Below are positions 1 to 13,300 of a stretch of 64,000 nucleotides of DNA, piece by piece. The DNA comes from Nectonema munidae (lineage: Eukaryota > Nematomorpha > Nectonematoida > Nectonematidae). The first letter of the stretch is position 1. Every line of letters starts with the position of its first letter. A model generated the notes under the pieces. It did not search any database, was not told where the DNA came from, and worked only from the letters and a program-made list of their open reading frames with translations. The stretch spans positions 496,001 through 560,000 of the forward strand of contig JAUIRK010000004.1 in the NCBI GenBank assembly GCA_030549495.1, given 5' to 3'. The position numbers and the translations under genes were made by a program.

Positions 1-3000
1 AACTAAGGCATTTTAGTTTTTTAGCTACAAAAAGATGAAACAAAAATTGAACACTATATCTGGTTAACATTTCAATGAATTTAAAATAATTGTTTAGACG
101 AATGTGCACATAAAATAATAGGGGAATGTAAACTCGACACTTAATTTATTTGCTATAAAAAACTAACAAAATGTTGAAAGAAAGCTGTATTATATTTCAT
201 CTTTATATTTAAAACTTTACAACGAGGATTTCTCTTTGAAATTCAAGTCATTTCAAATTGCGTTTATTCTTTAAAGCAAATTAATGGTACAATTTTTCGA
301 AAATTAAAATTTTAGAGCATAACTACTTACTGCAATATTCTCAATATTTGATACATTTAGCACTGCTATTTGAAAAGATCCTATTGTGACTGACAGAGCA
401 CAAATTAAGAAAAAATCAATGAAAAAATTTTGAATCAAAAGTTAGACATAGCATAACGAAGAAATCTTATAAAGCATTGATGAAGCAATATTGACTATAT
501 ATTCTTTCGTATATCTTACGTATTCTATCGATGTCTGAGTAATGAAAAGTAAAATTTATTTAGCAGTATATAACAAGATAGAGGGGTAGATAGAGATATA
601 TGAGTGAGTGTGTTAGCACATACATAAATCAAAAAGACAGAAAAGGTTAAAGTGTTATACTCTTCATTAAAAATGGAGAAAAAGAATGAAGCTCATATAA
701 TGAAACCTTTATGTAGGTATACAAGGCCGATAATATATTATAATAATTAAAAATATAACGTACAAATATTCACTGAATGCTTTTGCTGCATTAAAATTGG
801 GATAAATATAAAACAAAAATCGGGATTTCACACGCCAAATTCAGATATTCAATAGTTTTTAAATTCCACTTCCATTCAAAAATTAAAATGATTTCAATGT
901 GAGTATTAAACTTTTTTTAACTGTGTAATTCAACTCTACATATTGTGAATAAATTTTTAAAAATGTCAAAAAGCTATGTAATAAATGAAAATAAATATTA
1001 TCGTTTATATTTTCATGAAAGGTTTTGCATGTTTTAAGAATTTGAAATTTTAAAACGATAACTATTAGATAGAGGCAAACATTGACGAATTGTAAAACGA
1101 AAAAAGGACCTAGTATAAAAGATTCTTAAATTTCATTGTGAGATTTTGGCCTCGACAAGAAATTATGCCTAAAAATTTACGAAAATATAGTAGAGATGAA
1201 ATACTAATTTTTCATTTTATACAATTCAAATCGTAAAGTAAGAGAAGACTAAATGTTGAAAATGAAAGTCTGTATCAACCCTCAAAAGACAGGCCTGACA
1301 CCAATGTCCAAAGAAATGAAAATCGTCTGCTTTCAACAAATAAAATACTATTGAAGACGATTAGTCTTTAAGTTGTGGCCTTCGAAGGCCTTGTTCATTT
1401 TATAAGCATATATTGCATGAAATTGTCAATCATTATTATTATATAGAGCGCATTATTTGATGTATTAATTCTAGTTTTCTCAACTTTTTGCTTAAATCGA
1501 AAACTGAGATTCTAAAAAATTTAATCGCCCACTATGAAGTAAAAAAATTGCCAAATCTATCACCTTTTTTGAATCTTGAATTTCAATTCTTCATTTCGTT
1601 TTAGTTCAATAAGCTTTTCTAAAAATGTTCTTCTACAGATTCGATATTACAAGAAAAATAATTTGCCATCCATTCTTCTATTTTGAGTTCAAATGAATAC
1701 TTTGAAGAAAAAGTTATCTTTCAGCTCAGATATAAAAATTAGAAAAATCTGAGTTTGATAGAAATTCTGATTACATAATTTTCTTATATAAAAAGTTACT
1801 TTTTGAATAGATATTCGAATGTTTATTTATACAATGCCGAACTATTTTCCAAAAAATGTACATTTGAATTCCATTTTCGCACAGAAGTGGGCCATTCGCC
1901 CACGGTTGACAGAATTATGAAGAGATCATTCATCGCAATGGTAAGCTAAAGACCCGGTATTTTTTAGAAATGGGCATATAGAAAATGTTTGATCATAATA
2001 TAATTCTTTTTGTTTCATCATAATATAAAAATATCATTATAATTTTGGGATAAAAGTGAAAGTAATGTATAGAATTAGAAGTAAAATTTAAGGGGACACT
2101 ATAAAACTTTATTGATCCAAACGTTTTCGGAGCATATGTTTTTCTCAAGGATGAAGAAAAATATATATAAATAGTAGGAAAAAGGGAAGAAAAGGTCATA
2201 TTGAAATTGGATGCTGATTACTAAGGAATCTACGATGCTCCAATCATAATCACCCATCATTAGTAAATATATAAAATCAAATAACTATATTGAATAAATA
2301 AGACATCCTTAAGAATGCCTTTTTACATATTTACTCAATTTAGCTTTCCAAAGTGAGAAAAAAAGCCCTCTGCTAAAGCCTTATAATAAGGGATTATCGT
2401 AGAAATAAAGAATGTCATAACTTAACAAACAATTCATATCCTTTTCTCTTTCATACACTTTTGCTGTTCTTGCCTTCAATAAAGGAAAGATACTGAAGAG
2501 ATAACGCGCTTGCCATTACTTCGGTTCTTTCTCATACGTATTTTAAGAGAATGAATAAGAGAATCCAAGTATTTTATATCATACTTAAAAAACTGAAGGT
2601 TATCTAAACCCCGGCAAGGTTGAACATGGTGAAATAAATGCTATTTTTCATAATAAAGCTTCGTACTGATTTTAGTTTTAGTGTATATCATTTATCTAGA
2701 CACATAGACACACAATTAGGTCTTTAAAGTAAGTGATATTGCAAAAAGAAGATACAAAAAAGTTACAAAGATAAGATATACAATTAGATCTTCTAACCCT
2801 TACTGGACCAATGGGAAACCGTTGTTACATAAAATATAAATTGAATGCCTTAAATTATATAAAAAGATTTCGAAAAGATGAATAGACTATTCGTTTTCAA
2901 AAATATATACATTAATGAGTTAACTAAGTCACATTGCAGATTTTTGAGACACTGGAAAAAAATTATTTGTTAAATGTTAAAAAAATAAAAATCGTCCTTT

Positions 3001-5340
3001 AAAGCAACATCAAAAAGTAAAAAGCTCACTTGCAATGCATGGGTTAGAACCATCACGTTAGCCTAACGTTATTTGGTTAGCCCAAATCACGTCTAGATCT
3101 ACTTACAAAATAAGTGTTGCTTAAGGAGAATTTGATGTTAAAAAAATTTCAAACTTTGAATTTCAATTATGATAATGTTATAACTTCAATTGAGAGCTTA
3201 TTAAAAGAGAGAAAGATACGTAAATTAACAACTATTTACCCTTATGGTACGACTTCAACAGCTTGAATGCCTTTGAGTCCGTTTTATTTTCTAATAAAAA
3301 GGAGTTCATTATATGGAGATAGTATAGTTAGGGTGAAAATCAGCTGCACACAAAATATAGATGATTAAATCGGCCGGCACTAAATTGGAAAATATTATAT
3401 AAGGAATCAAATTTCAACGATTTAGTTTTGTCTTCACACAGGTGGTTTCTCTTTGAACAGGAAATAGTTCTTTGCCATCTGAGTGTAGACACACAAAAAA
3501 TAAACAAAACTTTAAATCACTGAAGTATGTCTAAATTACGGTTAAATTATAACAATCTTTTCCATATTTTTGCCGCTGAATAAGATTTCAGAAAATATGG
3601 AGACATATAGGTTGAATGTTGGAAGACAGAAATCAAATATACGGATTAGCTAGACCGTTAATAAAAAAACATTTATTAGAACCAATATTTAAAAAAAAGA
3701 CATTTAATTTCGTATGAAGTTAAAGGTTATAAGTTTCAAACACAATAAGTGTAATCATAGTCATAATAAAAAAAAGAAAAATTTTGAATTAAATATCAAT
3801 GTTCTATTTTATAATCTTTAAAAAAGAGATTTCATTTTCAGTTCATAAAAAAATAAAAAGGCTTTGTTTGATGTACTTTAAATGATTCTTTAAAGATTAA
3901 CTTGAAAGTTATACGCACATTTAACCCCCAAAATTTTAATTATGGCTTTCCCCACAGTTTAAAATCTTTTCCCATTAATTATAAACATTTTCAAAAATTA
4001 GTACATATTTCAATTCTCTTTAAATTATGGGGAAAACAACTTTTTCATTTCAACCAACTTTTATATTAAATTTTCGGACAAACTTCAAAATTGATTATGC
4101 GAAGATCAATTTTATATTATATTCACAGACTAAATGATTTTTATTTCAAGACTTATTACATCATAGTGATCTTTATATACTCGGCAGATGCTAATCAAAA
4201 CCTCCACACATGATAAAATGCTTATATCATCAGTTAGGTTGTCATTTTTTCGAAAATATTAAGAAAGTAGTTTCCTTTTTGCTAAAGTTACACAAAATAT
4301 TTAAACTTTCCAAAGAGGCGTATACTTATTTCAAAGAATTTTTTTAATTAATTATGCCTCGCCTAACCATTAAATTTGAGACTTTGCTAGAAAAGTTGAC
4401 AAAAAAAATTTGTCTAAAAAAATGTTAATAAATCAGAAAATGTTTTTAATTAATAAAAAAATGGCTTTAAATTATTAGGATAATGTTTTAGTCTGATTAA
4501 AACACATATTTCAATATTCGGCCTGATCCATTTTTAAAATGCAATTTTATTTATTTTTATTTCGTGATTAATATCAGTTTTCACGTAAAATTAAAAGTTT
4601 AAAACCGAAGTGAATGCAGTTATACAAGAATTTTTCGTCTTTGAATGCAATACAAAAAAATAAAAACAAAAAACACTTCAGAACATGCACGTTGAATGTA
4701 AGCGAAAATGTAAACTTAACCGATTAAGTAGGTTTAAATTAATATTTTTGTTAATATAGAGTTCGTAACAAGTGTATAAAAATCAAATTATGATGTAAAG
4801 AATTTAAATAATAAAAAGATATTAAATTACAAATCTTGAATACAGTTAGTATCGGCGATTTCAACTCTTGAAAGAAATATGAGCGATTTTATAAATGATG
4901 AGCGATCTAAAATTTTAATTTGAAATGAAGGATTTTGTGTAACTAACACTTTAGATACCCATTTATTATAATTTATATAATTCGTTTTTTAAATCAATTT
5001 ATTCATTTATATATGTGAATATAAAAAGGAAGGGGTTAGAAGAAGCTTTATAAATACAAAACTGATAAAATCGTATTGTTTCCATCTAACTAATAGAAGC
5101 ATTATAGAAAAATACAAACAATATAATTTATAATATATTTGAAACCACCATCATATATTCATTCACGATCGGTATATATTCATAAGTATGAAGAGCATTC
5201 TTTTTGAATAAAATTTTTCTATACTGAAAATATCTATTAAAATTTAAAAGGGCTTACATAATGCTTCTAGACAAAAAAGCTGACAGCATAAAATTAGAAA
5301 TTTAAACTTTATCTAGCATAAATCGATAAAATTAAAAAAA
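1..5340. other. AT-rich flank with no recognised gene
   Basis: I see no convincing coding exon, RNA gene or transposon end here. Reading frames are short and A/T-driven. A dynein 5' untranslated exon or promoter could lie here, because the first coding exon is preceded by a splice-acceptor-like TTTAG, but nothing marks its position. Confidence 0.5.
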
Positions 5341-5347
5341 ACTGTAT

Positions 5348-5831
5348 GTGAAAAGGAATACAAAAAATTTTAAAATTAAAAAATATAACTATCTTATTTC
5401 TAAAAAAAATTTCCCATTATTGATTTATTCAATTTCAAATTTTGTTGGGTTTTTTGGCCTTGGTCTATCTCATGGAGTAATGACTATAGAGAAGCTTCAT
5501 ATTTCAAAAGAAGGACAGACTTGGTACAAACTCACCACTGTATTGTTGATAAGCATCTTCCTACCAATAATCTTTTAGTAAGCCAGGTACCCTGACTTGT
5601 CTACAAGTAAATTCAGAAAGCCATCTATAGATATGTTGCATGAGATAGATGAGACAAGGTACATAACGTTATCAGAAACTTGTGTTAAGGGTGATTTGCA
5701 AAGTATTGATGACTTACTCACACATGACTTCTCTCTTTATCAGAAGAATTGTACGGCTGAAGGCTGTGCATGAGATAGCAAAACGGCTGATAGATTGCTA
5801 TACCTTCTTAGGTGTGAGTAACAAGGTAATA
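5348..5831 (+). other. Unrecognised coding-like patch, broken
   Basis: Two adjacent open stretches look more protein-like than the surrounding AT-rich DNA. The first (5348-5578) contains a hydrophobic run and the peptide GLGLSHGVMTIEKLH. The second, in another frame (about 5579-5768), contains KPSIDMLHEIDETRY and then KGDLQSIDDLL. A further frame stays open to a possible splice donor near 5826. I do not recognise the family. It could be a decayed processed gene, two exons of an unknown gene, or part of the hAT debris just downstream. The frame changes and lack of a clear start argue against an intact gene. Confidence 0.25.
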
Positions 5832-6028
5832 TTTTATATAAAAAAGCAACTCTTTAATAATAATTTATTGATCTTTGGTTTGACTCTATGATCTCCTAAA
5901 TTTAGGAGATTTCTAATTGTCCTAGATTTTAAGAAGATGCAATCTTTTAAGAAGATGTCTTTTGTTAGACAGATATAATTAAGGTATTTTTTTTAGCTGT
6001 ATGAAGTATAACACTTTCTTAATAACTT

Positions 6029-6133
6029 GTAATAACTCTGACCTTTTATGCCATCCAAATTAAGGCCAAATTAATTCATTAATTGCATAACATTTAAAAT
6101 TAAACTTTCAGCACCATCATCATGGATGTCTAT
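6029..6133 (-). repeat. Direct repeat, first copy (hAT fragment)
   Basis: About 105 bp closely match 7621-7725 in the same orientation. Read on the minus strand the shared segment encodes a piece of hAT transposase (DIHDDGAESLI...GLNLDGIK). A terminus-like GGTGCGGGCCTG lies at about 6312-6323, suggesting a short non-autonomous relative ending there. Confidence 0.6.
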
Positions 6134-6831
6134 TTTATTCTTAATTGTTCTACTTTCAACACTGAAACCGAACTGCGATTGTGGTTATACTTGTTCTGAG
6201 AGTTTTTGGATTCTGTTTAATACTACTCTAAGAAGATCCACGTTAGTAAGGATTAAAATCCCTACTTAATTGTTGCAGTCACTACACTTGTTTTTGTATA
6301 TTTTTAATTGGTGCGGGCCTGGGCAAAAAAAGCTTAGACAAACATGCACTGGGAATGTAAAGAAATTGTTTAGTGTGAGGTTATTTAAGTTAAAGACATT
6401 ATTTGGTGTAAATTAATGTTCGATTTCTTAAGTTTGTCCTTTCCTTTTTGTGTTTCAATATATGTATATAAATATGTACACATGTTGAGTGTTATAAAAG
6501 AGCTCAAAGGAGTATTTTCACATATGGTAATTCACAAGAATGTTGTTAACAAAAAATTAAATATTACTGTTTGGTTACAATTATACAATTAACTGGAAAA
6601 ATTGCAATAAAATAGTTTTTCCGAGAACAAAAATTCTGTTTCAATGAAAACAATAAACCAATAAAAATATAAGGTTATTATATTTTTATAAAATATAGCA
6701 AAAATAAAATAAAATATAAATTAAAAATACAATCAAAGATTTTCAAAACGCTTTTTTCTGGTTTTTACAAATTTATCGATCATTTGTTTGTATCAAGTGA
6801 TTATAAAAGGTCCGATTCAAGGCATAGTAAT

Positions 6832-7306
6832 CAAGGGCGGATCTAGAAAAACTAGAACTCAAATTTGAAGCATATAAATTTAATATTTATCAAAAATTTA
6901 AGCTATTTTAATCTTATTTTGGGTAATAGTTAAATAAAAAGCGAAAATTGAACTTTTTATCATAAAATTTAGAGTATCATTATAATATATCAAAAAATAA
7001 TAGTTTATTATAAGAAAATAAATAGATTAAGTAAGAACTAAAAGGATTAAGCAGCATAATCTGTTTAGTACGCTTTTTAGCATTCAGAAGTGAAAGTGAA
7101 TATAAAATTAATAAGTGTCACATTTAACTACGATTGAAACATAAAAATTTTTTTAGGGCTTCTCACTTTAGAGAAAAATTGAATCTAAAAAACGAGTTGT
7201 AGTAATCATCATAATATTTGAGTTTTGCGAAAAGAATTAGATAAAAAAAAAATTTCAAGAAATTGGAAATGCAATTTTAGGGGGCGTACGCCGGTTCCGC
7301 CCCTTT
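6832..7306. mobile_element. Candidate hAT-type MITE
   Basis: The left end reads CAAGGGCGGATCTAG and the right end reads, in reverse complement, AAAGGGGCGGAACC, so the ends form an imperfect inverted repeat of the GGGCGGATC type seen on many hAT elements. The interior is AT-rich and non-coding. I found no clear 8-bp target-site duplication. Confidence 0.5.
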
Positions 7307-7429
7307 AAATTCGAAACTGGTAATGTCTAGATTGCCCCTAATTTGATCTTTTGTGATTCTTCAGTTTAAATAAAGTAGAAAAAGTTAGAAATTTTTACAA
7401 AAATGCTTATGTTTGGAATGTAGTAGTTA

Positions 7430-8919
7430 AAATGTCATCTTTGGTTTTCAATAAATTTGAAATCTTTGATACTGACATGTCAGAAGTAGATGGATGGCAA
7501 CTGTTCTCAGCTGATGTTCTAACAAGGTTTAAAGAGTTTAAAGGAACTATATAAAAGGTTATTTATAGTTTTTATTCAAACTTGTAGACCATTGTAATTT
7601 CCAGACATGTTAGATACATTGTAATAACTCTGACTTTTTATGCCATCCAAATTAAGGCCAAATTATTTCATAAATTGCATAACATTTCAAATTAAACTTT
7701 CAGCACCATCATCATGGATGTCTATAAAAGTGAAGAATATTTCAACAGGCTTAACATCAAATTTTACATACAGAAATATGAACGTGAATTGATCACAATG
7801 ACTAACATCAGAGGTGAAATCAACAATCATTAAATAAAATTGGGCATGTTAAATTTCATTTATAATAATAAAATAAATATCTTCCGCCATTAAATTTATT
7901 AATTTATTTGTGATTTTTTTGACATATATGAAGACTTTCCATTAATAAATATAGAATATTTAATAAATTGCTTTGCAAAAAAAGGGTCAAAATTTGCCAA
8001 AAGCTTTATTACTCCATGGTTATTACCATTATTTCTAGAACCAATTCTTTCATCACTACATCTAACAGGAATACCTTTTGAAGCGTCAATAACGCGGAAA
8101 TGACTTCTCTCTAATATTTTTGCTCTACTTGTATTTGCAAAAAAAAACTTATTTTCCTTTCAATAACTCTAAGTTGGCAGATTTTCAAGTAAAAAACCTT
8201 TTTGTAAACATTGAGAATTGTTTACTAAATAGCTTGCATCGAACACAAAATAAAGTCTCAGTTTTTGGAGAATACATAAGCCATTCTCTTTTGACCTTTT
8301 GCAATTATGCGGGAAAATAAAAACATTGGCACATACCTATTCTTTCACTTACAAACATCCTTCTTGAAGAACTTGTAAAGTCGCTTTGCTAAATTTTTTG
8401 ATTAGGGGGATGATTAAATATATTCAACCAATTTATCATCGATTATCTGCCAATCAGCCGGATCATTTAATGCGTATAAAGCAGCACTACTGACTTGTTC
8501 ATTAGATTCAATTAGTTCATTAGACTTTTATGAAGATTTTATTACACATGGTGGTTCTTGTAATTGCAATTGACTAAATATTTGTTGAGAAACTTAGAAT
8601 TCGCATCATTTGCTGTCAAACTTAGAATTCGCATGATTTCCTATCTCACTTTGAAATTCTTTATTGATGGTACAATGTTATGAATTTTTCTTAAATTTAG
8701 TTTTTATAAATGAAGTCATTTTAGAACTATGGTTTTCAAAGAATCCGTTCTAGAAAATGAAAAAAATGGAAATAAAACAACCAAAATTTCAAAATAAACT
8801 AAGTTTTAACCAGAAAATTAATTTCATGCTGGATAATATTTTCAATTAGGACTGGGAGCCGTACAGCATAAGGTGCCCTAAGTCAATTGACTGTATGGCA
8901 TATACTAAATACGGCTCTG
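7430..8919 (-). mobile_element. hAT transposon remnant (TTF / DUF4371 / ZMYM-like)
   Basis: Minus-strand reading gives, from right to left, recognisable hAT pieces in several frames. A BED/TTF-type start carries DPADWQIIDDKLVEY; a TTF zinc segment has REWLMYSPKTETLFC; a DUF4371-like segment has NNHGVIKLLANFDPFF and DFTSDVSHCDQFTF; then comes YYNVSNMSGNYNG, near the catalytic region. The right terminus ends TACGGCTCTG, whose reverse complement CAGAGCCGTA is a typical hAT end. Several frame changes and stops show it is dead. The C-terminal half of the transposase is missing. Confidence 0.75.
7621..7725 (-). repeat. Direct repeat, second copy (hAT fragment)
   Basis: Matches 6029-6133 with a few substitutions. 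Here the segment sits in the longer hAT remnant, continuous with the DUF4371-like coding stretch, so this is the parent-like context. Confidence 0.6.
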
Positions 8920-10266
8920 GGTGTATATATATAAATTTATAACTAAATTTAATTTGAACTTGAGGATAAGTAAATAATATTTTTGCCTTTTAAACTAGAG
9001 CTTTGATATCATATTTATTTGAAAACCTGTAATTTATTTTTACCTTTAAAATTAAATAAAAAGAACTATCCTTTAATTATTCTGAAAATACCTTCTTCAT
9101 TAGAATATCCTATTACAGATTAACTTTTATTTAAATGAGTGTCATTGATACTATCTGTAGATAAAAATAGGGATTTGACTTCATTAGATTGACAAGACTG
9201 AAGTGAAAACATGGTGCTAAGGTACCATTAAAAATGTATTAAAAATTCAAAATTTTAGTGTTTAATAATTTGTGAAACGGGAAACTTATTGGGAAATAAC
9301 GTTTGAAAATTTTCAGATACTGCAGTATTTAGTTTTTCTCAAAAAGAAAATTTCCCATAATGAGCTGGGTTCTTCTAGTTTAAAAACCAATATTTCATCT
9401 TGCTGAGAGAAGAGTAGTTGTGTTTGATTTTCAGGAAAAATATTTTTCTAATTTTGTTCATATCACATTAATTTTTTTCTGAAATATGATTCAAATGGTC
9501 AGTCCAAATAAGTTAATCATTGATGTCCAAACGTAGAAAATTAAATCTTTCAACAAGTTCAATGCTAATTTTATTAAAATTCTTATATCTTTTATTGGAA
9601 TAAAGTATTGATTAAGATTTTCTAGAATTTATACATAACGGATAGTTTCCGCGACTTTTTTTTTTATCGAAATGAGATTTAACTTCATAATGGTATATAT
9701 ATGTGTATTAGAAAAACTAAAAAGGGGTATAAATTAGGTGATGTCATCTGCGAAAAAATAAAATAATTTATTAGAACTACTATATCTTTTATGTATAATG
9801 AAAAAAAAATCCTAAAATAGAAGTTTGTGGTACGCCTGAAAAATAGAATTCAAATTTTAAATAGAAGTGTGTGAGTATTCTGTACTGTATTTTTTGTGGG
9901 AATTAAATTGGTATTCATAAAATAGATTGTGTTTATTTAGGTATATACATATTTGACTATGTATAATTTTTAAATTTTTTTGTATAACTATTGTTTTCAA
10001 CACATAGCTTATTAGCATTTTTAATAAGCGGGATAATCTTATTCAATTTTAAACAAGAAGGGAATATATTATGATCAATACTGGGATTGAAGTCAATAAC
10101 TAAGTATTTAACAATTTAGTGTGATATACATTTTGCCAACTCTTGAAATTAAAAATCATAAAAATATATTATGAGCATATAGACTAATTGTTGAAAGTTT
10201 TTGGATATCCACGCGAAGTTATTATTTTTGTAAAAAATAATTTAAATACTTTTCAACTTTCTTTAG
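8920..10266. other. Flank upstream of dynein exon 1, nothing recognised
   Basis: AT-rich sequence without a convincing ORF or repeat end. It ends in a splice-acceptor-like TTTCTTTAG three bases before the dynein start codon, so at least its right part is probably an intron in the 5' untranslated region. Confidence 0.45.
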
Positions 10267-10269
10267 TTA

Positions 10270-10371
10270 ATGTCTACCAATCGTAAAAAAGAAATTGAAG
10301 AGAAAAAAGCTAAACTAGCCGCTCTTAGGGAAGAAAAAAAGAGAAAAGAAGAAGAAAAAAAGAAGAAACAG
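10270..10371 (+). CDS. DYNC1I: Dynein IC exon 1: dynactin-binding charged helix
   Basis: The exon encodes 34 residues beginning [20 protein letters not shown] and continuing as an almost purely Lys/Glu helix. This is the classic dynein intermediate-chain N-terminus, a single helix that binds p150-Glued and NudE. The ATG is chosen because the family starts here and an acceptor (TTTAG) lies just upstream at 10266. The donor is GTAATT and the exon ends in phase 0. Confidence 0.92.
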
Positions 10372-13300
10372 GTAATTTTAGAATACGTGTATTTTTCAAC
10401 CAATTTTTATAGGCTTTTGAATACTTATATTTAAAAATTATAAGTTGTTTTGTATTTGATCATGATCACTAACTGTAGACTACCGTTATCAATTTGGAAT
10501 ATATGTTCATACTCCAAACTCAATAAGTTGAACATTGGGGATAATAACTCTTTATAATCTTTGTTCATTATACCTAATTGAATATTATTACTTTATTTCT
10601 AGATTTACCTGCATGTTTAATTTTTTTGTTTTAAAGGCAACATTCTCCCATAAATTTTTAATTTGGTATAAATAGCTTTAAAATCTTTCTTTATTTTTAC
10701 CTATTAATATTTTTCAGATATTGATTATAATTATTTGCTCTGTGTGTTTGATGTGATGTCTGTGAAAGCCAAAGTACTTTAACGAACCACTCACTTTTTT
10801 ATAATTAAGTTTATTTGTTATGAGACAGATAATTGTTATCATTTTTTTAAAAAGGTGTGTTAGTTATCCATTAATCTTTTTAAGTAGTATTAGTGCTAGA
10901 GTATTCATCCCTTCATGAAGTTTAACTAAAAATACACTATTCTCTTATTGTGAAAATATATCAAAAGGATTATTTTATTAAGTTAATTTTCTTTGTTAAA
11001 TAACTGACAATCTTTATGCCTGTAAAATTAATAGTAGAAAGTTTTTATCTAGAGTCGAAATATTTTAATAAATTTTTCTCTACCATAATTTTTAGCTTTG
11101 TATCATATTTTTTAACGCTATTTGTGATGGGCAAAATTTGTGCTCTTAACTGATGGGGGCGGGGCTTTTTAAAACGTAACCTCTTTTCCTTAGTTTTAGA
11201 AAAATGTTATATTTATTTTTAGCGTGATATATATATTTCAAATATGATGAATCCAGTGGTGATATTTATTTACATTTATACGAGGGTGTAACTTATTAGA
11301 TGCGAAAAAAAATTATTAATTTTAATAACTGCGCAATTTGACAACTTGCGTCATCTTGAATTGATTTTAAACATCTATCATTCCCAATTCATAGTTCCTG
11401 ATCAACGAAAACTAAATCCCTTTGTAGGAACACCTCAGAGAAAAATAATAAAAGGCTTTAATAGTTCTTGGTAATCATCTCAGAGCTAAGCATCTTTAGT
11501 TGGAAGAACCTACCTTGTTTCTATTTCAGGAGAACCTTCTGCGTTGTTGCTATGATCTGCCACTGCTGGAAAATCATGAGGTAACTGACTTTTCAGTTGC
11601 ATCTTCCCATAGGGTGGGTGGGTGGGTAGTAAATCTGCGAGAACAAAACGAAAAAGTGGCGTGCCTGTGCGTGGCTGGTCCTTAAGTAGTCGTAGATCCA
11701 GCGGAAGAATACCTCCCCTTCCCATTGTCTGCGCACTTAGCCCACTTGGTGCTAACGAGGGACGGTAACTCCGAGTATTGTCCAGTTAGTGCAGCCAATG
11801 GGGAGCACAGGACTTGATGGGTCTGGCGCCTGGAGAGCTGCCGATAGTCCCTATCTCTATGGCATGTTATTACTCTGCGCAGGCACCTTTGGCGAGAATC
11901 TCGCCATTCTTTCTTTGGTCTTTGTCTTGAAGATCCTCCAAACTTCACCAAAGAAAGAGGCCCATTCCATAGAACCTATGGAGATGGTACAGTCCAGGAT
12001 CTGGACGGTATGTGGGAGAGGTGGCAAGAAAGCGCGGGACGGACCGTCCGCGGTGTTGTCTTCTGACTTTATATATTCCATGGCGTTGCGAAGGCTATCT
12101 GTCCATGCGCTTGATGCCTCCAACCAGAGGAGGAGCATGGCTTGTTTGAGCGACTTCCTTCCGACCTTTCGGATACAGCCGATAGCCACCATGGAGTCGG
12201 AGAAAATCTTTCTACCAGGCCATAGGAGGTGAGCCAATATGATCGCGAGGAGTTCCAAATCGAAAATGTGCCAATCCAAGTGCTACACGTGGATGGTTAC
12301 CACTTGGGAGCTGGAAACCAGACCCAGTGCGCGAAGCGAGGCATCCACATATACCACATCTGATGGAGGGGAAACAGTGGCCAATGCCCAGGGCGTCAGG
12401 ATCGTGGCCATTACATAGGGCGTTGCGAGCTGGACTAGCTTGCTGTGCTCCATGGACTCATCCCAGTTGTAGAGTGCCGAGATGATCCTGAATTTTCCTG
12501 GGAGCGTTGCGGTGTAGTAGTTGAGGATCCCCATGATCTTCTGACGCCATTTAATGGTCACTTTCGCGACCCGTTGGGTCATAAGGGGCCGGAACACCCA
12601 TCATCGTGAGACGGAGTTGCAGCTGGGCCCCGAAAAACTCGATGGAATGCACTGGTGTAAGGACAGACTTCCTAACGTTGAAGCGGATCCCGCATTCCTG
12701 CTCCAGGTATTAGGTAAACAGCCTGGTTACGTGGAGCGTTGATGGCCTGTCCCTCTCTAGTATCAGAAAGTCATCCAAATATAGGACGAACCTAGAGCGT
12801 ACGGCCTCTGAGAGTCGTTCTTTAAATACTCCGAGGAGCCTTGCAATGACTTCTTGGAGAACTGCCGGGCTAAAGCAGGCGCCCATGGGCAGCGCAAGGT
12901 CCGCCGCCCAATTTGACGCAGAAGCAGTTCTTCCATGCCTTTTGTATACGGATTCCGTAGAAGGCGTCTGTTAGGTCCAAGCAGGTGGCCCAAGACAGGC
13001 GGGGTTCGATATAGCGGAGCTGGAAGGGCGCTGTAAGTTTTATTGCCGGGGTGGCAAAGAGGTCTCTGGTGAAGCCGAAATCGGCGACCAGGCGGACCTT
13101 ACCGCTTGCCTTAGGGACTAGAAAGAAAGGGGAGATTATACCCGGGCGGATCGCCCGTTCCAGAACCCCTGTTCTAATCAGCTATGGGAGGACCTCCCTT
13201 GCGATAAACTCGCGCTGTTCAGCTGGAGGGGACGAGAACCTTGAAAACGTATGGAATGGGGTTTTGCTAATCAGGCGTGGCCTATAACCTCTTAGGAGGA

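Noticed and set aside
1240-1400. Possible piggyBac-type MITE around GTCTGTATCAACCC and GACGATTAGTC
   Set aside because: Only short shared words; no TTAA or inverted ends could be fixed.
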